NCBI GenBank assembly: GCA_028710415.1
Contig: JAQTUE010000007.1
Span: forward strand, 144,821-208,820
Direction: 5' to 3'
DNA from: Paludibacter sp.
GTDB taxonomy: Bacteria; Bacteroidota; Bacteroidia; Bacteroidales; Paludibacteraceae
DNA length: 64,000 nt
The notes beneath the pieces are model-generated. The model did no database searches. It saw only the letters and a program-made list of their open reading frames with translations, and was not told the origin of the DNA. The number at the start of each line of letters is the position of its first letter. The stretch's first letter is position 1. Shown here one piece after another: positions 17,434 through 26,733 of this stretch. The position numbers and the translations under genes were made by a program.

Positions 17434-19272
17434 ATGATAAACGATACGCTACAAAACAGAAGATATGTGATTTCAATCATCATGTCGGCTGTCATTGTTG
17501 TGTATATCCTGAGGCTGTTCACCATTCAGATTCTCGATCCTAAATATAAAACCGGTGCGGATAGTAATGCTTTCCTGAAGAAAACCCAATTCCCTCCCCG
17601 CGGGCTTATATACGACCGGAAACACACCTTGCTGGTTTATAACAAACCGGCTTATGACATTGCCCTGATCATGCGCGAAATCCGCGACCTGGATACCCTT
17701 TCTTTCTGCAAGGCGCTCAATATTGAAAAGCAATACTTTATCGATCGGATTGCCGAGATTAAGGATCATCATAAGAATCCGGGGTACTCCTCGTATACTC
17801 CTCAGCTTTTCATGTCCCAGTTGGGCATTGAGGACATTGCTACCATCCAGCAATCCATGTACAAATATCCGGGTTTCTACATCCAGAACCGTACTTTGCG
17901 CGAATATGCATTCCCTTATGCAGCTCATGTGCTGGGAGATATCGGTGAGGTATCCCAGAAAAAACTTGATAACGACGATTATTATAAAACCGGTGATTAT
18001 GCCGGGCGTGATGGCATTGAATATACCTATGAGGAACAGCTGCGCGGTGAAAAAGGGGTGGAAATACTGCTTCGTGATGCCAAGGGCAGGATCAAGGGTA
18101 AATACGAGAACGGCAAGGAAGATATTGCTCCCAAAGCAGGCGAAAACCTGACCCTGACACTCGATGCCCAGCTACAGATATTAGGCGAAAAATTAATGAC
18201 AGGCAAAGTAGGCAGTATTGTTGCCATTGAACCTTCTACCGGCGAAATACTGGCCATGGTTTCAAATCCTACATTCAATCCATCATTGCTGGTAGGCCGC
18301 CAACGGTCAAAGAATTATGTGCAATTGTTGCATGATCCTACCATGCCTTTGATAAATCGTGCCACACAGGCGCAGTATTCTCCCGGTTCGGCATTTAAAA
18401 CTCTTCAGGCTCTAGTCTTGCAACAAATGGGTGGAATCAATGAACATACCTATTTTCCATGCAACGGTCCTGAATCCTCACCCATAAAATGTACCCACCA
18501 TCACGGTTCACCAGTGAACCTGCTAAGTGCTATTGAGCAAAGTTGTAATCCTTTTTTCTGGAATTCTTTCCGGGTTACCCTTGAAAAAGAGGGTTATGGA
18601 AAACGGAATGTATTTTTCAGGAATAACTATGATGAATGGGTTGACCGCGTAAAGAGTTTTGGACTTGGTGAGAAATTTAAAGATGGTGATATCTATGAAC
18701 AATCACGTGGTAATATCCCAACTCAAAAATACTACAATAGAATTTACAGGGCTGATAATGCCTGGCGTGCAATAACAATCCGATCCAATTCAATTGGACA
18801 GGGCGAGGTTTTGGCTACTCCTCTTCAAATGGCCAACCTGATGTGTGCCATTGCCAACGAAGGACATTATATAACTCCACACTTGAACAAATGTGATTCC
18901 ATGTTGAAAAAAACACATATTTGTAAAGTCGATAAACAGTACTTCCCGATTGTGTTCGAAGGAATGGCCCGAGTGTTTGAATCAGGTACAGCCCGCAGTT
19001 CAAGGATCGAAGGACTGGATATGTGCGGTAAAACAGGTACGGCCGATAACAGCCATGGCAAGCCCCACTCCATTTTTGTTGGTTTTGCCCCCCGTGTAAA
19101 CCCTAAGATTGCTATTGCAGTGGTGGTTGAAAATGCGGGTTTTGGATCGGAATATGCAGCACCTATATTTAGTTTGCTGGTGGAACAATACCTCAAAGGG
19201 AAGGTAACACGCACCGAACTGCAGGAACGGGTAACTCAAATTGTAACAAACTACAATGTACAAGAACGTTAG
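17434..19272 (+). CDS. mrdA: Penicillin-binding protein 2 (cell-elongation transpeptidase)
   Basis: PBP2 cross-links peptidoglycan during cell elongation. The 612-residue protein has an N-terminal membrane anchor (about residues 13-31), a dimerisation/pedestal domain containing PPRGLIYDRKHTLLVYN and GRDGIEYTYEEQLRG, and the transpeptidase domain. The active-site motifs are SxxK (SAFK, about residue 319), SxN (SCN, about 370) and KTG (KTGTAD, about 532). It lies 3 bases after mreD and overlaps rodA by 17 bases, so the three are translated as a unit. Confidence 0.94.
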   Translation: MINDTLQNRRYVISIIMSAVIVVYILRLFTIQILDPKYKTGADSNAFLKKTQFPPRGLIYDRKHTLLVYNKPAYDIALIMREIRDLDTLSFCKALNIEKQYFIDRIAEIKDHHKNPGYSSYTPQLFMSQLGIEDIATIQQSMYKYPGFYIQNRTLREYAFPYAAHVLGDIGEVSQKKLDNDDYYKTGDYAGRDGIEYTYEEQLRGEKGVEILLRDAKGRIKGKYENGKEDIAPKAGENLTLTLDAQLQILGEKLMTGKVGSIVAIEPSTGEILAMVSNPTFNPSLLVGRQRSKNYVQLLHDPTMPLINRATQAQYSPGSAFKTLQALVLQQMGGINEHTYFPCNGPESSPIKCTHHHGSPVNLLSAIEQSCNPFFWNSFRVTLEKEGYGKRNVFFRNNYDEWVDRVKSFGLGEKFKDGDIYEQSRGNIPTQKYYNRIYRADNAWRAITIRSNSIGQGEVLATPLQMANLMCAIANEGHYITPHLNKCDSMLKKTHICKVDKQYFPIVFEGMARVFESGTARSSRIEGLDMCGKTGTADNSHGKPHSIFVGFAPRVNPKIAIAVVVENAGFGSEYAAPIFSLLVEQYLKGKVTRTELQERVTQIVTNYNVQER

Positions 19273-20710
19273 CATAAAATACGCCCTGGACTGGACAACG
19301 ATTTCACTCTACGTGATCCTGATCCTGATGGGTTGGGTGAGCATCTATGGTGCCAGCTATAACTTTGATCAGGCAAGTATCTTTGATTTCAGCCAGCGTG
19401 CCGGAAAGCAGTTCCTGTGGATTCTCACGGCATTTGCTATCGGTGGGGTGCTCCTGCTCATCGATTCGAAGATGTATAATATCTTTGCTTACTTTATCTA
19501 TGTGGGGGCCGTCTTGCTGCTCATTGTCACCATATTCGTGGCCCACGACATCAAAGGTTCCCGTTCGTGGCTGGTGCTTGGCCCTATCAGCTTCCAACCT
19601 GCCGAATTAGCCAAAATGGCTACTGCCCTTGCCCTTGCAAAGTTCATGAGCGCCTATAACTACAAGCTTAAGACCTGGAAAGATTTAATTCCCCTGGCAT
19701 TGATAATTTTCATCCCGCTCATGCTCATCATACTGCAGAATGAAACAGGTACCGCTTTGGTTTTCCTGGCCTTTTCACTTGTGCTTTATCGCGAAGGAAT
19801 GCAAGGTATCGTGCTGCTTATCGGGAGTTTTGCGGTAGTACTCTTTATTGTCATCATCAAATTAAGCATTGTACCTGTTCAGGTTGACCATGGTACGCTG
19901 GGTATGATACTCGGCATGGGCCTGATCCTGATGGTACAGATAATCTATGCCATATACTTTGCGCGAAACCGCCAGGAAGCATTCATTTTACTGTTGGGAA
20001 CGGTGGTGGTTGCTATTACTTCATACGTCCTGAATTTCTGGTTTTTTATCAATTACAACTATGTAGCCATTTTTTGCGTAGTGGCATCGTGCATTTACTG
20101 GATGTTCATCGAATTATTCTACCGGTATCGCAAATACTGGTTCCTGATCCTTTTTTCACTGGGATCGGTGATATTCAGTTTTTCATGCGATTACCTGTTT
20201 ACTAAGGTCCTCGAAGATCACCAACAGGTTCGTATCAAGGTATTACTCAATATGGAAAACGCTCCCCTGGGTGCAGGTTACAACGTAAACCAGTCCAAGA
20301 TTGCCATTGGTTCCGGAGGATTCTTTGGCAAAGGCTTCCTGAATGGTACCCAGACCAAGCTCAAATTCGTTCCTGAACAGGATACCGACTTTATATTCTG
20401 TACCGTTGGCGAGGAACACGGGTTTGTGGGCTCTGTCCTGGTACTGTTCGTCTATTGGCTGCTGCTTATGCGAATCCTGCGTATGGCTGAGCGGCAACAC
20501 GATCCCTTTAGCCGGGTCTATGCCTATTGCGTGGCGAGTATCTTGTTTTTCCACCTAATGGTAAATGTAGGCATGGTGCTAGGCATTATGCCCGTTATTG
20601 GCATTCCCTTGCCCTTTTTTAGCTATGGAGGCTCCTCCCTCTGGGGTTTTACCATTTTACTCTTTACCTTGCTTAGATTGGACGCAGCGAGGTCGGAAAG
20701 AATGCGGTAA
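19256..20710 (+). CDS. rodA: Rod shape-determining protein RodA (SEDS glycosyltransferase)
   Basis: RodA polymerises lipid II into glycan strands together with PBP2. The 484-residue polytopic protein has FtsW/RodA/SpoVE features: GSRSWLVLGPISFQPAELAKMATALALAKF, QNETGTALVFL, the late loop GKGFLNGTQTKLKFVPEQDTDFIFCTVGEEHGF, and IPLPFFSYGGSS near the end. It carries an extra membrane section in the middle compared with shorter RodA proteins, which seems common in this phylum. It is the last gene of the mre cluster. Confidence 0.93.
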   Translation: MYKNVSIKYALDWTTISLYVILILMGWVSIYGASYNFDQASIFDFSQRAGKQFLWILTAFAIGGVLLLIDSKMYNIFAYFIYVGAVLLLIVTIFVAHDIKGSRSWLVLGPISFQPAELAKMATALALAKFMSAYNYKLKTWKDLIPLALIIFIPLMLIILQNETGTALVFLAFSLVLYREGMQGIVLLIGSFAVVLFIVIIKLSIVPVQVDHGTLGMILGMGLILMVQIIYAIYFARNRQEAFILLLGTVVVAITSYVLNFWFFINYNYVAIFCVVASCIYWMFIELFYRYRKYWFLILFSLGSVIFSFSCDYLFTKVLEDHQQVRIKVLLNMENAPLGAGYNVNQSKIAIGSGGFFGKGFLNGTQTKLKFVPEQDTDFIFCTVGEEHGFVGSVLVLFVYWLLLMRILRMAERQHDPFSRVYAYCVASILFFHLMVNVGMVLGIMPVIGIPLPFFSYGGSSLWGFTILLFTLLRLDAARSERMR

Positions 20711-20716
20711 ATAGGC

Positions 20717-20816
20717 ACGCGGATTACACAGATAAAAAATATCACAGATAAATACAGATAAGAAACTAAGATCCGCGATAATCAGCGTTGTATTGTTCCG
20801 TGTTATCTGTGTTCAA
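20717..20816. repeat. CACAGATAAAT-type inverted array behind rodA
   Basis: Copies of (A)CACAGATAAA with a roughly 11-13-base spacing (20726-20762) are followed by a copy in the opposite orientation (TTATCTGTGTTC, about 20803-20814). Between them is GATCCGCGATAATCAGCG, which partly complements the GCGGATT at the left edge. No clear terminator T-run is present. Confidence 0.55.
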
Positions 20817-20854
20817 CTCTTACCTAATCTTCATTTGTTGACTTTTTCACCCTT

Positions 20855-21181
20855 TCACCTTGGAGCATAATAAATGATGCATACCCCAATCAAAGCCACG
20901 ATGGCACCGATAATATCGTATCTGTCCGGTGAAAAATGATCGAATTTGATTGCCCACAGCAGTGACATCACAATAAAGAATCCTCCATAGGTAGCATACA
21001 CCCGTGCGAAACCCTCTGTCTGCAACGTTGCCACCACACCGTAAAGTGCCAGGATCAATCCTCCCAGGATACCAACCCAAAGCGGTTTGTCGTTCTTCAT
21101 CCAGCCCCATACCAGATAACCGCCCCCTATTTCGCAGAATCCTGCCAGGATAAAGATCAGTACTGATTTTAGTATTGCCAT
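20855..21181 (-). CDS. YnfA family (UPF0060) membrane protein
   Basis: A 108-residue protein of four predicted helices with the YnfA/UPF0060 pattern: AGFCEIGGGYLVW near the start, GRVYATYGG-like RVYATYGGFFIV in the middle and the closing DxIGAxxALIGVCIIYYAPR. The family belongs to the drug/metabolite transporter superfamily of small multidrug-resistance-like proteins; its substrate is not established. It stands alone, convergent with rodA. Confidence 0.9.
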   Translation of the reverse strand: MAILKSVLIFILAGFCEIGGGYLVWGWMKNDKPLWVGILGGLILALYGVVATLQTEGFARVYATYGGFFIVMSLLWAIKFDHFSPDRYDIIGAIVALIGVCIIYYAPR

Positions 21182-21318
21182 AATAATTTGCCTTTATTAA
21201 AACTTGAATAGATTATTTGTTTTAAACTCTTTCCATAAAAGAGTAAACCCTAAAACGACAGGATAAGTTTAAGATTGGTATTGTTTAGGAATAATTCAAT
21301 GGATCTATTTTTAAAATC

Positions 21319-21362
21319 AAAAAAGGAGTTAACTAGTGCATGACGCAAGTTTACTCCTTTTT
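21319..21362 (-). terminator. Terminator behind the PEGA/SHOCT lipoprotein gene
   Basis: AAAAAGGAGTTAACT pairs with AGTTTACTCCTTTTT (one mismatch) around a 14-base loop, with an A-run on the left that gives a T-run on the minus strand. It lies about 100 bases beyond the end of the lipoprotein gene. Confidence 0.75.
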
Positions 21363-21462
21363 ATTATCTGTCAATCAAACAATTGCAATAATTTGAGAAT
21401 CCCTGGTTTGAAAGACATTTCAAGCTGATTCCAATTGCCGGTATAGGTTCGTGAATTTGATG

Positions 21463-21966
21463 TTATTCCTTTTCATTCAACACTTTCACTTTTTCTTTTT
21501 CAAATTCTTCCTGTGTAAGTATTTTATCATCCAGAAGTTTCTTCAATTCCCTGAGTTTAGTTGCTTTGGATGAGGTAGGGATATAATTTTGTTGTATCTC
21601 AGTCGAAAATGTATTATCAACATTGACTGGAACTAGTTCATAGTTATGTACCGGTTTGTATTTCAAAATCCAGAGATAAGGTACTACAAAAAACAATCCG
21701 CCAACGATGGCGCCAATATCTGCTTCTTCGTCTTTGTTAATCATTGTGATAAGTGGCTTAAAGCCATCCTTTTCAATTTTAATGGACATGGAGCTACCAA
21801 CTATTTTTGAATCGGTATGCTCATAAGGGGTTTCTCCTACCAACTGTCCATCCAGATAGACTTTTGCCCGGCTGGGATTGGATTGGATCAAGGTGGTACT
21901 CGAACAACTTGCCAGTAATATGGAACAGGCAAGCACCATGCTGACGGTACGCGTAATCTTTTTCAT
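21463..21966 (-). CDS. Lipoprotein with PEGA domain and SHOCT-like tail
   Basis: A 167-residue protein with a lipobox (LLASC, Cys at about residue 21). The PEGA domain follows (SNPSRAKVYLDGQLVGETPYEH, then KIEKDGFKP), then a hydrophobic segment (DIGAIVGGLFFVVPYLWIL). The C-terminal part has a SHOCT-like motif (LRELKKLLDDKILTQEEFEKEKVKVL). SHOCT segments often accompany oligomerising envelope proteins. Five bases separate it from the upstream membrane-peptide gene, so they are probably co-expressed. Function unknown. Confidence 0.75.
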   Translation of the reverse strand: MKKITRTVSMVLACSILLASCSSTTLIQSNPSRAKVYLDGQLVGETPYEHTDSKIVGSSMSIKIEKDGFKPLITMINKDEEADIGAIVGGLFFVVPYLWILKYKPVHNYELVPVNVDNTFSTEIQQNYIPTSSKATKLRELKKLLDDKILTQEEFEKEKVKVLNEKE

Positions 21967-21971
21967 TCTCT

Positions 21972-22166
21972 TTAATTTTTTTTTCGGTTGAATATCCTGA
22001 GACTAAAATAGAACAATACAATTCCTAAAATCAGAAAAATTCCTCCACCCGTTAAAACACCCAACCCATAGTTTGTAATGCTTCCTAGCGATTGGAAACA
22101 CTTTATCAGTGCATAAACCGGGTATAGTATTAAAATAACAGATAGTACTAGTAAAACGTATTTCAT
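21972..22166 (-). CDS. Small two-helix membrane protein
   Basis: A 64-residue protein with two predicted membrane helices (about residues 3-22 and 36-56) and a basic tail RIFNRKKN. I do not recognise the family. It sits 5 bases before the PEGA lipoprotein gene and about 60 bases after the Bor-like gene on the same strand, which supports a real small gene in an envelope operon. Confidence 0.55.
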   Translation of the reverse strand: MKYVLLVLSVILILYPVYALIKCFQSLGSITNYGLGVLTGGGIFLILGIVLFYFSLRIFNRKKN

Positions 22167-22227
22167 TTCAGATATTTATTATCATGACAAGCTTTTTTAC
22201 CAGCTTGTCATGATTTAAATGTAATTC

Positions 22228-22521
22228 TTATTTTGTAATTGTAACGGTTGTTGGAGTATAAATACTGCCGGTTATCATGGCCAGAATTCCATCAATAAAT
22301 GAATGGGAAATAGTAATAGAATAATCCTTGGCATTACCTGCTAATTCTTTCACATTTACAGTTGAAACAGGAGCCAGGCCATTAATCAAATAATGATTGT
22401 GAGCTACTACTTTTTCACCAGTTTGAGGACCATTGCCAATTGTAGCCGTCATTGTGTAGCATGAGCTCATCAATACTGTAACACCAATGATAAAAGTCAT
22501 TTTCAATAAATTCTTTTTCAT
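22228..22521 (-). CDS. Bor-like lipoprotein
   Basis: A 97-residue lipoprotein (lipobox LMSSC, Cys at about residue 21). The rest follows the layout of the lambda Bor / Iss family (PF06291): a His-containing HNHYLINGLAPVSTVNVKEL segment and the closing FIDGILAMITGSIYTPTTVTI, matching the family's FxNGxLGxITxGIYTP. Bor-family proteins confer serum resistance in enterobacteria; the Bacteroidota members are uncharacterised. It leads a run of three small envelope genes. Confidence 0.7.
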   Translation of the reverse strand: MKKNLLKMTFIIGVTVLMSSCYTMTATIGNGPQTGEKVVAHNHYLINGLAPVSTVNVKELAGNAKDYSITISHSFIDGILAMITGSIYTPTTVTITK

Positions 22522-23094
22522 GTTTTTAATATTAAATTCTTATTTGCCTACTCGTAAGCTTTTCGGCTGCCGCTCCCTACTCCTTTAAGGATTATCGGGT
22601 ATATCCTCTTTTCTATTTATCTTATTATGAAAATCTATTTTAGTTTATTCGTACTATATATGATTCTATTTGTCAGGCTAATTAAGTTCTTTTCTGAGTA
22701 TAACCTTTAAGAGAATTCTGTTTTTTAATTAATCATGTAAATTGTTAAGGGCACAAATATAGATATATTATATTATATTGACAATATATTTTTAAACATT
22801 AGTCAATATAATTTTTAAAATATACACAATTCGTTGCTGATAATGGGTAAATATTACGACATCAGTTATCAGCAGATACAACTAGCTTAAATACATGTTT
22901 AAATGTATATATCGTACACCAGTACCTAAAATGCATCATTTTCATTGTAGATTAATTAGATTTTTGTTTATAAAATTTATATGTACTGGCGTTAATTAGA
23001 GAAGCTTGTGGGCTGATTTATACTTAATTAAAATTGACATTCTATTAAATTATTAATATTGAAAGATCAATTAAAAGGGTGGACAGGTTTAAAT
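22522..23094. other. AT-rich intergenic region, no gene seen
   Basis: About 570 bases upstream of the Bor-like gene. Very AT-rich, with a run of TATATTATATTGACAATATA-like words around 22755-22785 and no open frame with a recognisable domain. It probably contains the promoter of the Bor-PEGA gene set, but no well-formed TTG/TAnnTTTG pair was identified. Confidence 0.4.
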
Positions 23095-23136
23095 AAAAAA
23101 TCCACGCAGATTCATTTCTGAATTTACGTGGATTTT
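23095..23136 (-). terminator. Terminator of the pyrophosphatase gene
   Basis: AAAATCCACG pairs with CGTGGATTTT, extended by CAGATTCA against TGAATTTA, around TTTC. On the minus strand it ends in a T-run, 20 bases beyond the ppa stop. Confidence 0.85.
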
Positions 23137-23157
23137 GTTATTGAAAGAGGTTCTAAA

Positions 23158-23724
23158 TTATTTACCAAAGAACCATTTATGCAGTTCGCCAAAGTATTGT
23201 TGGTACATTTTATAGCTGTCGTCCAGGATACCCATGGCGGTTTCCTTATCAAAGAATTTTTCTACCACCACCGTTTTGTTTTCCAGCTTCTTATAGTCTT
23301 CAAAAAAGCTCATGGTTTCAGTAATCATGTGGGGAGGCAGTTCCGAAATGTCGTTGTAGTGGTTCACGCTTGGATCGCCCGCAGCCACTGCAATGATTTT
23401 ATCATCTGCTTCGCCGTTGTCCAACATGCGCATTACCCCGATCACTTTTGCTTCCACAATGCATAGCGGTACAAACTCAATCTGCGACAGGATCAGGATA
23501 TCCAACGGGTCATGGTCTTCGCAATAGCTCTGAGGGATAAATCCGTAATTGTGAGGGTAATATACTGATGAATACAATACCCGGTCCAGACGCAGCAGCC
23601 CGCTTTCCTTATCGAGTTCATATTTTGCATGGGTTCCTTTTGGAATTTCGATAATCCCTTTTACTACGTCGGGCAAATCGGTGTGCGGTGTTACCTGGTG
23701 CCAGGGATTGAAATTATTACGCAT
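23158..23724 (-). CDS. ppa: Inorganic pyrophosphatase, family I
   Basis: Hydrolyses pyrophosphate in the cytoplasm and so drives biosynthetic reactions. The 188-residue protein has the soluble family I features: [18 protein letters not shown], the [30 protein letters not shown] metal-binding region (DxDPxD type) and the later [17 protein letters not shown] -7-type box CAAAAGTA (TACTTTTG on the minus strand, 23771-23778) lies 47 bases before the start. It is monocistronic. Confidence 0.95.
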   Translation of the reverse strand: MRNNFNPWHQVTPHTDLPDVVKGIIEIPKGTHAKYELDKESGLLRLDRVLYSSVYYPHNYGFIPQSYCEDHDPLDILILSQIEFVPLCIVEAKVIGVMRMLDNGEADDKIIAVAAGDPSVNHYNDISELPPHMITETMSFFEDYKKLENKTVVVEKFFDKETAMGILDDSYKMYQQYFGELHKWFFGK

Positions 23725-23778
23725 CTGGGTCTGTTTTAGTTTAGTTTGTGTTCAGTTATTTTTTAGCGTACAAAAGTA

Positions 23779-24464
23779 GGCATAAAAATCAACTTTCGAA
23801 TTGAAAGTAAAAGTTATTTTAATGCCCTTAATCTATATTATGATTCTATACTCTCATATCCCTTACCAGAACCGTGCTATCAGCTTAAATCTTCGTTATC
23901 AATCCAATAAACCGAACTGTTTCCTTCCATTCCGGTGAAGTTTCATATTCGAAGTAACTGTAGTCATTTGAGCAACCTTTCTGCCATTTACCTTAAATTT
24001 ACTGGTTGGTTGAATTAATTGAGTTGTTATGAAAAGCATGCTTCACCGCTATTCTTATGATCCCTAAATTCAAATCTATTTCCGGCAAATCTCCTTTCCC
24101 AATAATTGGTTATCCTATTGTCACGATGTTGACATGATGTTTTAGGTATCTCCTATATATCTCCTATATAACTCCTATGTGACTCCTATATATTTCCTAC
24201 TTATATAGGGTGGAAATATGTAGGAGTTATTTAGGATATTGATTGAAATGGTTTTGTATTTATATAAAACATCATGAAAATAGGATGGTAGTAGGTTTGC
24301 AGCTATCAGAATAGATTTTATTTGATGAGGAAGCAGAAAGATTTGAGATTTTCATAAAGATTCTCTTTAGCTGCTATACATAGTCAACAGACAGGACATA
24401 AAGAGTAAACATATAATTTGATTTTGAAAGTCTGCTCAAACTTTTAGATCTGGTGTAATTCAAC
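23779..24464. other. Intergenic region holding an 11-bp-period array
   Basis: No gene is seen between ppa and the exporter gene. The notable content is an array of five 11-base units at 24150-24204 (CTCCTATATAT, CTCCTATATAA, CTCCTATGTGA, CTCCTATATAT, TTCCTACTTAT), followed by the same word inverted (ATGTAGGAGTTATTTAGGAT, about 24219-24238). The rest is plain AT-rich sequence. Confidence 0.6.
24150..24240. repeat. Five 11-bp CTCCTATATAT units with inverted copy
   Basis: Five consecutive 11-base units with a perfect period occupy 24150-24204; an inverted degenerate copy follows within 15 bases. A second, sequence-different array of five 11-base units lies at 45786-45840. Confidence 0.75.
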
Positions 24465-24498
24465 AAAAAAGGAAGCCGTTTCGAGCAGCTTCCTTTTT
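24465..24498 (-). terminator. Terminator of the TauE/SafE gene
   Basis: AAAAAGGAAGC pairs perfectly with GCTTCCTTTTT around an 11-base loop. It lies just after the stop of the minus-strand exporter gene and has the T-run on that strand. Confidence 0.85.
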
Positions 24499-24519
24499 AA
24501 AGATCAATCCAGGGAATGA

Positions 24520-25299
24520 TCAAATGTATTTGTACACCATATACACCGAGACTCCGAGCAGGAAGAAAGCATATACTTTTTTAAACATGGCAGCCGGAAG
24601 TTTAATGGCTAATTTAGTGCCGAAGAACACCCCGAAAACAATACCGAGGGCCATAAGCCCGGCAAAGAGCCAGTTCAGGTAACCCGCCTGGGCATAGACG
24701 ATCACGCTGGGCAATCCCACAGGCAATTGCAAGGCAGCCAGTGAAGTAGCCGAAGCAGCCTTGGCATCGTACTTAAAGAATTTTATCAGCACGGGTACAA
24801 TCACCAATCCGCCCCCTTTACCGAATAACCCGGCTATGACACCGGCAAAAAGACCCACGGCGATAAAAAGCCAGAAAGAGTATTTTATTTTTTCACCGGA
24901 GATAACCGGTTCTACTTGTTGGAATTTCTTCTTGCGGAATAATTTGGGAATATCCAGGTAGCCAATGGCTATATAGAGTAAAAAGGCGGCATACATCTTC
25001 GACAGGACCTTGACATCTACTGAGACAGCCAGCTCAGCTCCAAAGAACGAACCCGAAAGCAGACCGAGGGAAATCCAGAGTGCATTCCGGACATTGATAT
25101 AGCCTGCTTTGTAGAACGCGATTACCCCCAAAATACCCACCGGTAGCAACATGGCTGCAAGGGAAGTGGCATTGGCATTGAGCATATCCATTCCAAAAAT
25201 AGCTATCAGCGAAGGAACCATGATGATGCCTCCCCCGATTCCAAACAAGCCGGACATAATCCCGGCCACAATTCCCATTATCAGTATTCCTAATTCCAT
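24520..25299 (-). CDS. TauE/SafE family sulfite exporter-like permease
   Basis: A 259-residue inner-membrane protein of about eight helices in two related halves, each starting with a glycine-rich helix: GIVAGIMSGLFGIGGGIIMVP and GLFAGVIAGLFGKGGGLVIVP. Both halves also have an NATSLAAMLLPVG / AATSLAALQLPVG block. This is the TauE/SafE (PF01925) signature; members export sulfite, sulfoacetate or other organic anions. The substrate here is not known. It is monocistronic with a strong terminator. Confidence 0.88.
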   Translation of the reverse strand: MELGILIMGIVAGIMSGLFGIGGGIIMVPSLIAIFGMDMLNANATSLAAMLLPVGILGVIAFYKAGYINVRNALWISLGLLSGSFFGAELAVSVDVKVLSKMYAAFLLYIAIGYLDIPKLFRKKKFQQVEPVISGEKIKYSFWLFIAVGLFAGVIAGLFGKGGGLVIVPVLIKFFKYDAKAASATSLAALQLPVGLPSVIVYAQAGYLNWLFAGLMALGIVFGVFFGTKLAIKLPAAMFKKVYAFFLLGVSVYMVYKYI

Positions 25300-25460
25300 G
25301 CTTTAATTTTAATCTATTTTGAAAGGATGAACTTTAAACAATCATTTACTGCCTTCATTCGCCACTAAAGTTGCAAGGCACAAAATTAATTCAATTAATC
25401 GGATTCCAAGGCCTTCTTAAGGTTTCTAATCACTTAATATTGAAACTTAAGCTGAAAAAC

Positions 25461-25493
25461 AAAACGCCCGGCAACAAAAGTACCGGGCGTTTT
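25461..25493 (-). terminator. Terminator of ackA
   Basis: AAAACGCCCGG pairs with CCGGGCGTTTT around CAACAAAAGTA, placed 24 bases beyond the ackA stop and ending in Ts on the minus strand. Confidence 0.88.
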
Positions 25494-25516
25494 CATGCAC
25501 ATTAAAAAATAATCAA

Positions 25517-26719
25517 CTAGAGTTTTTCTATTATTTCCAACGTATCGGAAGCAATCATAAATTCTTCGTCAGTTGGGATTACCACCACTTTCACGGTCGA
25601 TTCGGGAGTACTTAGCAGCACTTCCACTCCACGTGATTTGGCATTCAGTTCATTATCGATTTTTACACCCATAAAGCCCAAACCTGTACATACATACTCA
25701 CGAGTCGGGGTTTGGTTCTCTCCTACTCCACCTGTAAATACAATCACATCTACACCGCCTAAGGCAGCAGCATACGATCCAACGTATTTTTTAATACGGT
25801 ATTCGTACATATCGAGGGCTAGTTTAGCACGTTCGTTTCCCTCGGCAATAGCATTTTCAATATCGCGCATGTCGGACGAAATGCCCGAAACACCCAGTAC
25901 ACCACTGTGTTTGTTGAAAAGGGTAGAAACTGACGCAGAACCGATCATTTCTTTTTCCATCAGGAAGGTCACCACGCCTAAATCCACATCACCCGAACGG
26001 GTACCCATCATCAATCCTTCGATCGGGGTAAAGCCCATGGAAGTATCCACTGATTTACCATTTTCGATGGCAGTAATCGAGGCACCATTGCCAATGTGGG
26101 CAGTAATCATTTTGGTTTTGGTATAATCCAGTCCCAGGAATTCACAGGCACGTTTGGATACATACCGGTGGCTGGTTCCATGGAAACCATAGCGACGGAT
26201 ACCATATTTCTTGTACAAAGAATACGGTATGCCATACATGTAGGCATGCTCAGGCATCGTCTGGTGGAATGCGGTGTCGAATACAGCCACTTGCGGAACG
26301 GCAGGCAACAATTCGTTGATCGCATAAATACCGGCTAAATTTGGCGGGTTATGCAAGGGCGCAATGTCGATGCATTCTACAATTTTATGGATCACTTCCT
26401 CGGTGATCAGTACGCTGGAGTTAAACTTTTCACCTCCGTGCACAACACGGTGGCCCACTGCATTGATCTCTTCGAGTGATTTAATAGCACCATGTTTCTC
26501 ACTGGTGAGGATACCTAAAATGTATTCTACAGCAAGCTGGTGTTCCAGGATTTCACCTTTGAGTACAACCTTTTTGCCATCACGACGCACATGTTTGAGG
26601 AACGAACCTTTCATTCCAATCTTCTCAACACCACCGGCACCCAACACTTCGTTGGTCATCATGTCGAGCAATTTATATTTCACGGATGAACTTCCGCAGT
26701 TCAATACTAATATCTTCAT
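25517..26719 (-). CDS. ackA: Acetate kinase
   Basis: Interconverts acetyl phosphate plus ADP with acetate plus ATP, the energy-yielding step of acetate fermentation. The 400-residue ASKHA-fold protein shows the N-terminal MKILVLNCGSSSVKY, GHRVVHGGEKF, the FDTAFHQTMP motif, RRYGFHGTSH, TAHIGNGASITAI, MGFTPIEGLMMGTRSGD and FTGGVGEN. All are characteristic. It is the last gene of the run pta, dehydrogenase, ackA, with 14 bases to the preceding gene. Confidence 0.96.
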   Translation of the reverse strand: MKILVLNCGSSSVKYKLLDMMTNEVLGAGGVEKIGMKGSFLKHVRRDGKKVVLKGEILEHQLAVEYILGILTSEKHGAIKSLEEINAVGHRVVHGGEKFNSSVLITEEVIHKIVECIDIAPLHNPPNLAGIYAINELLPAVPQVAVFDTAFHQTMPEHAYMYGIPYSLYKKYGIRRYGFHGTSHRYVSKRACEFLGLDYTKTKMITAHIGNGASITAIENGKSVDTSMGFTPIEGLMMGTRSGDVDLGVVTFLMEKEMIGSASVSTLFNKHSGVLGVSGISSDMRDIENAIAEGNERAKLALDMYEYRIKKYVGSYAAALGGVDVIVFTGGVGENQTPTREYVCTGLGFMGVKIDNELNAKSRGVEVLLSTPESTVKVVVIPTDEEFMIASDTLEIIEKL

Positions 26720-26733
26720 GTTTCAGTTCCTCC

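Noticed and set aside
24150..24204. Possible CRISPR-like array
   Set aside because: Units are 11 bases with no spacers and no cas genes are nearby.
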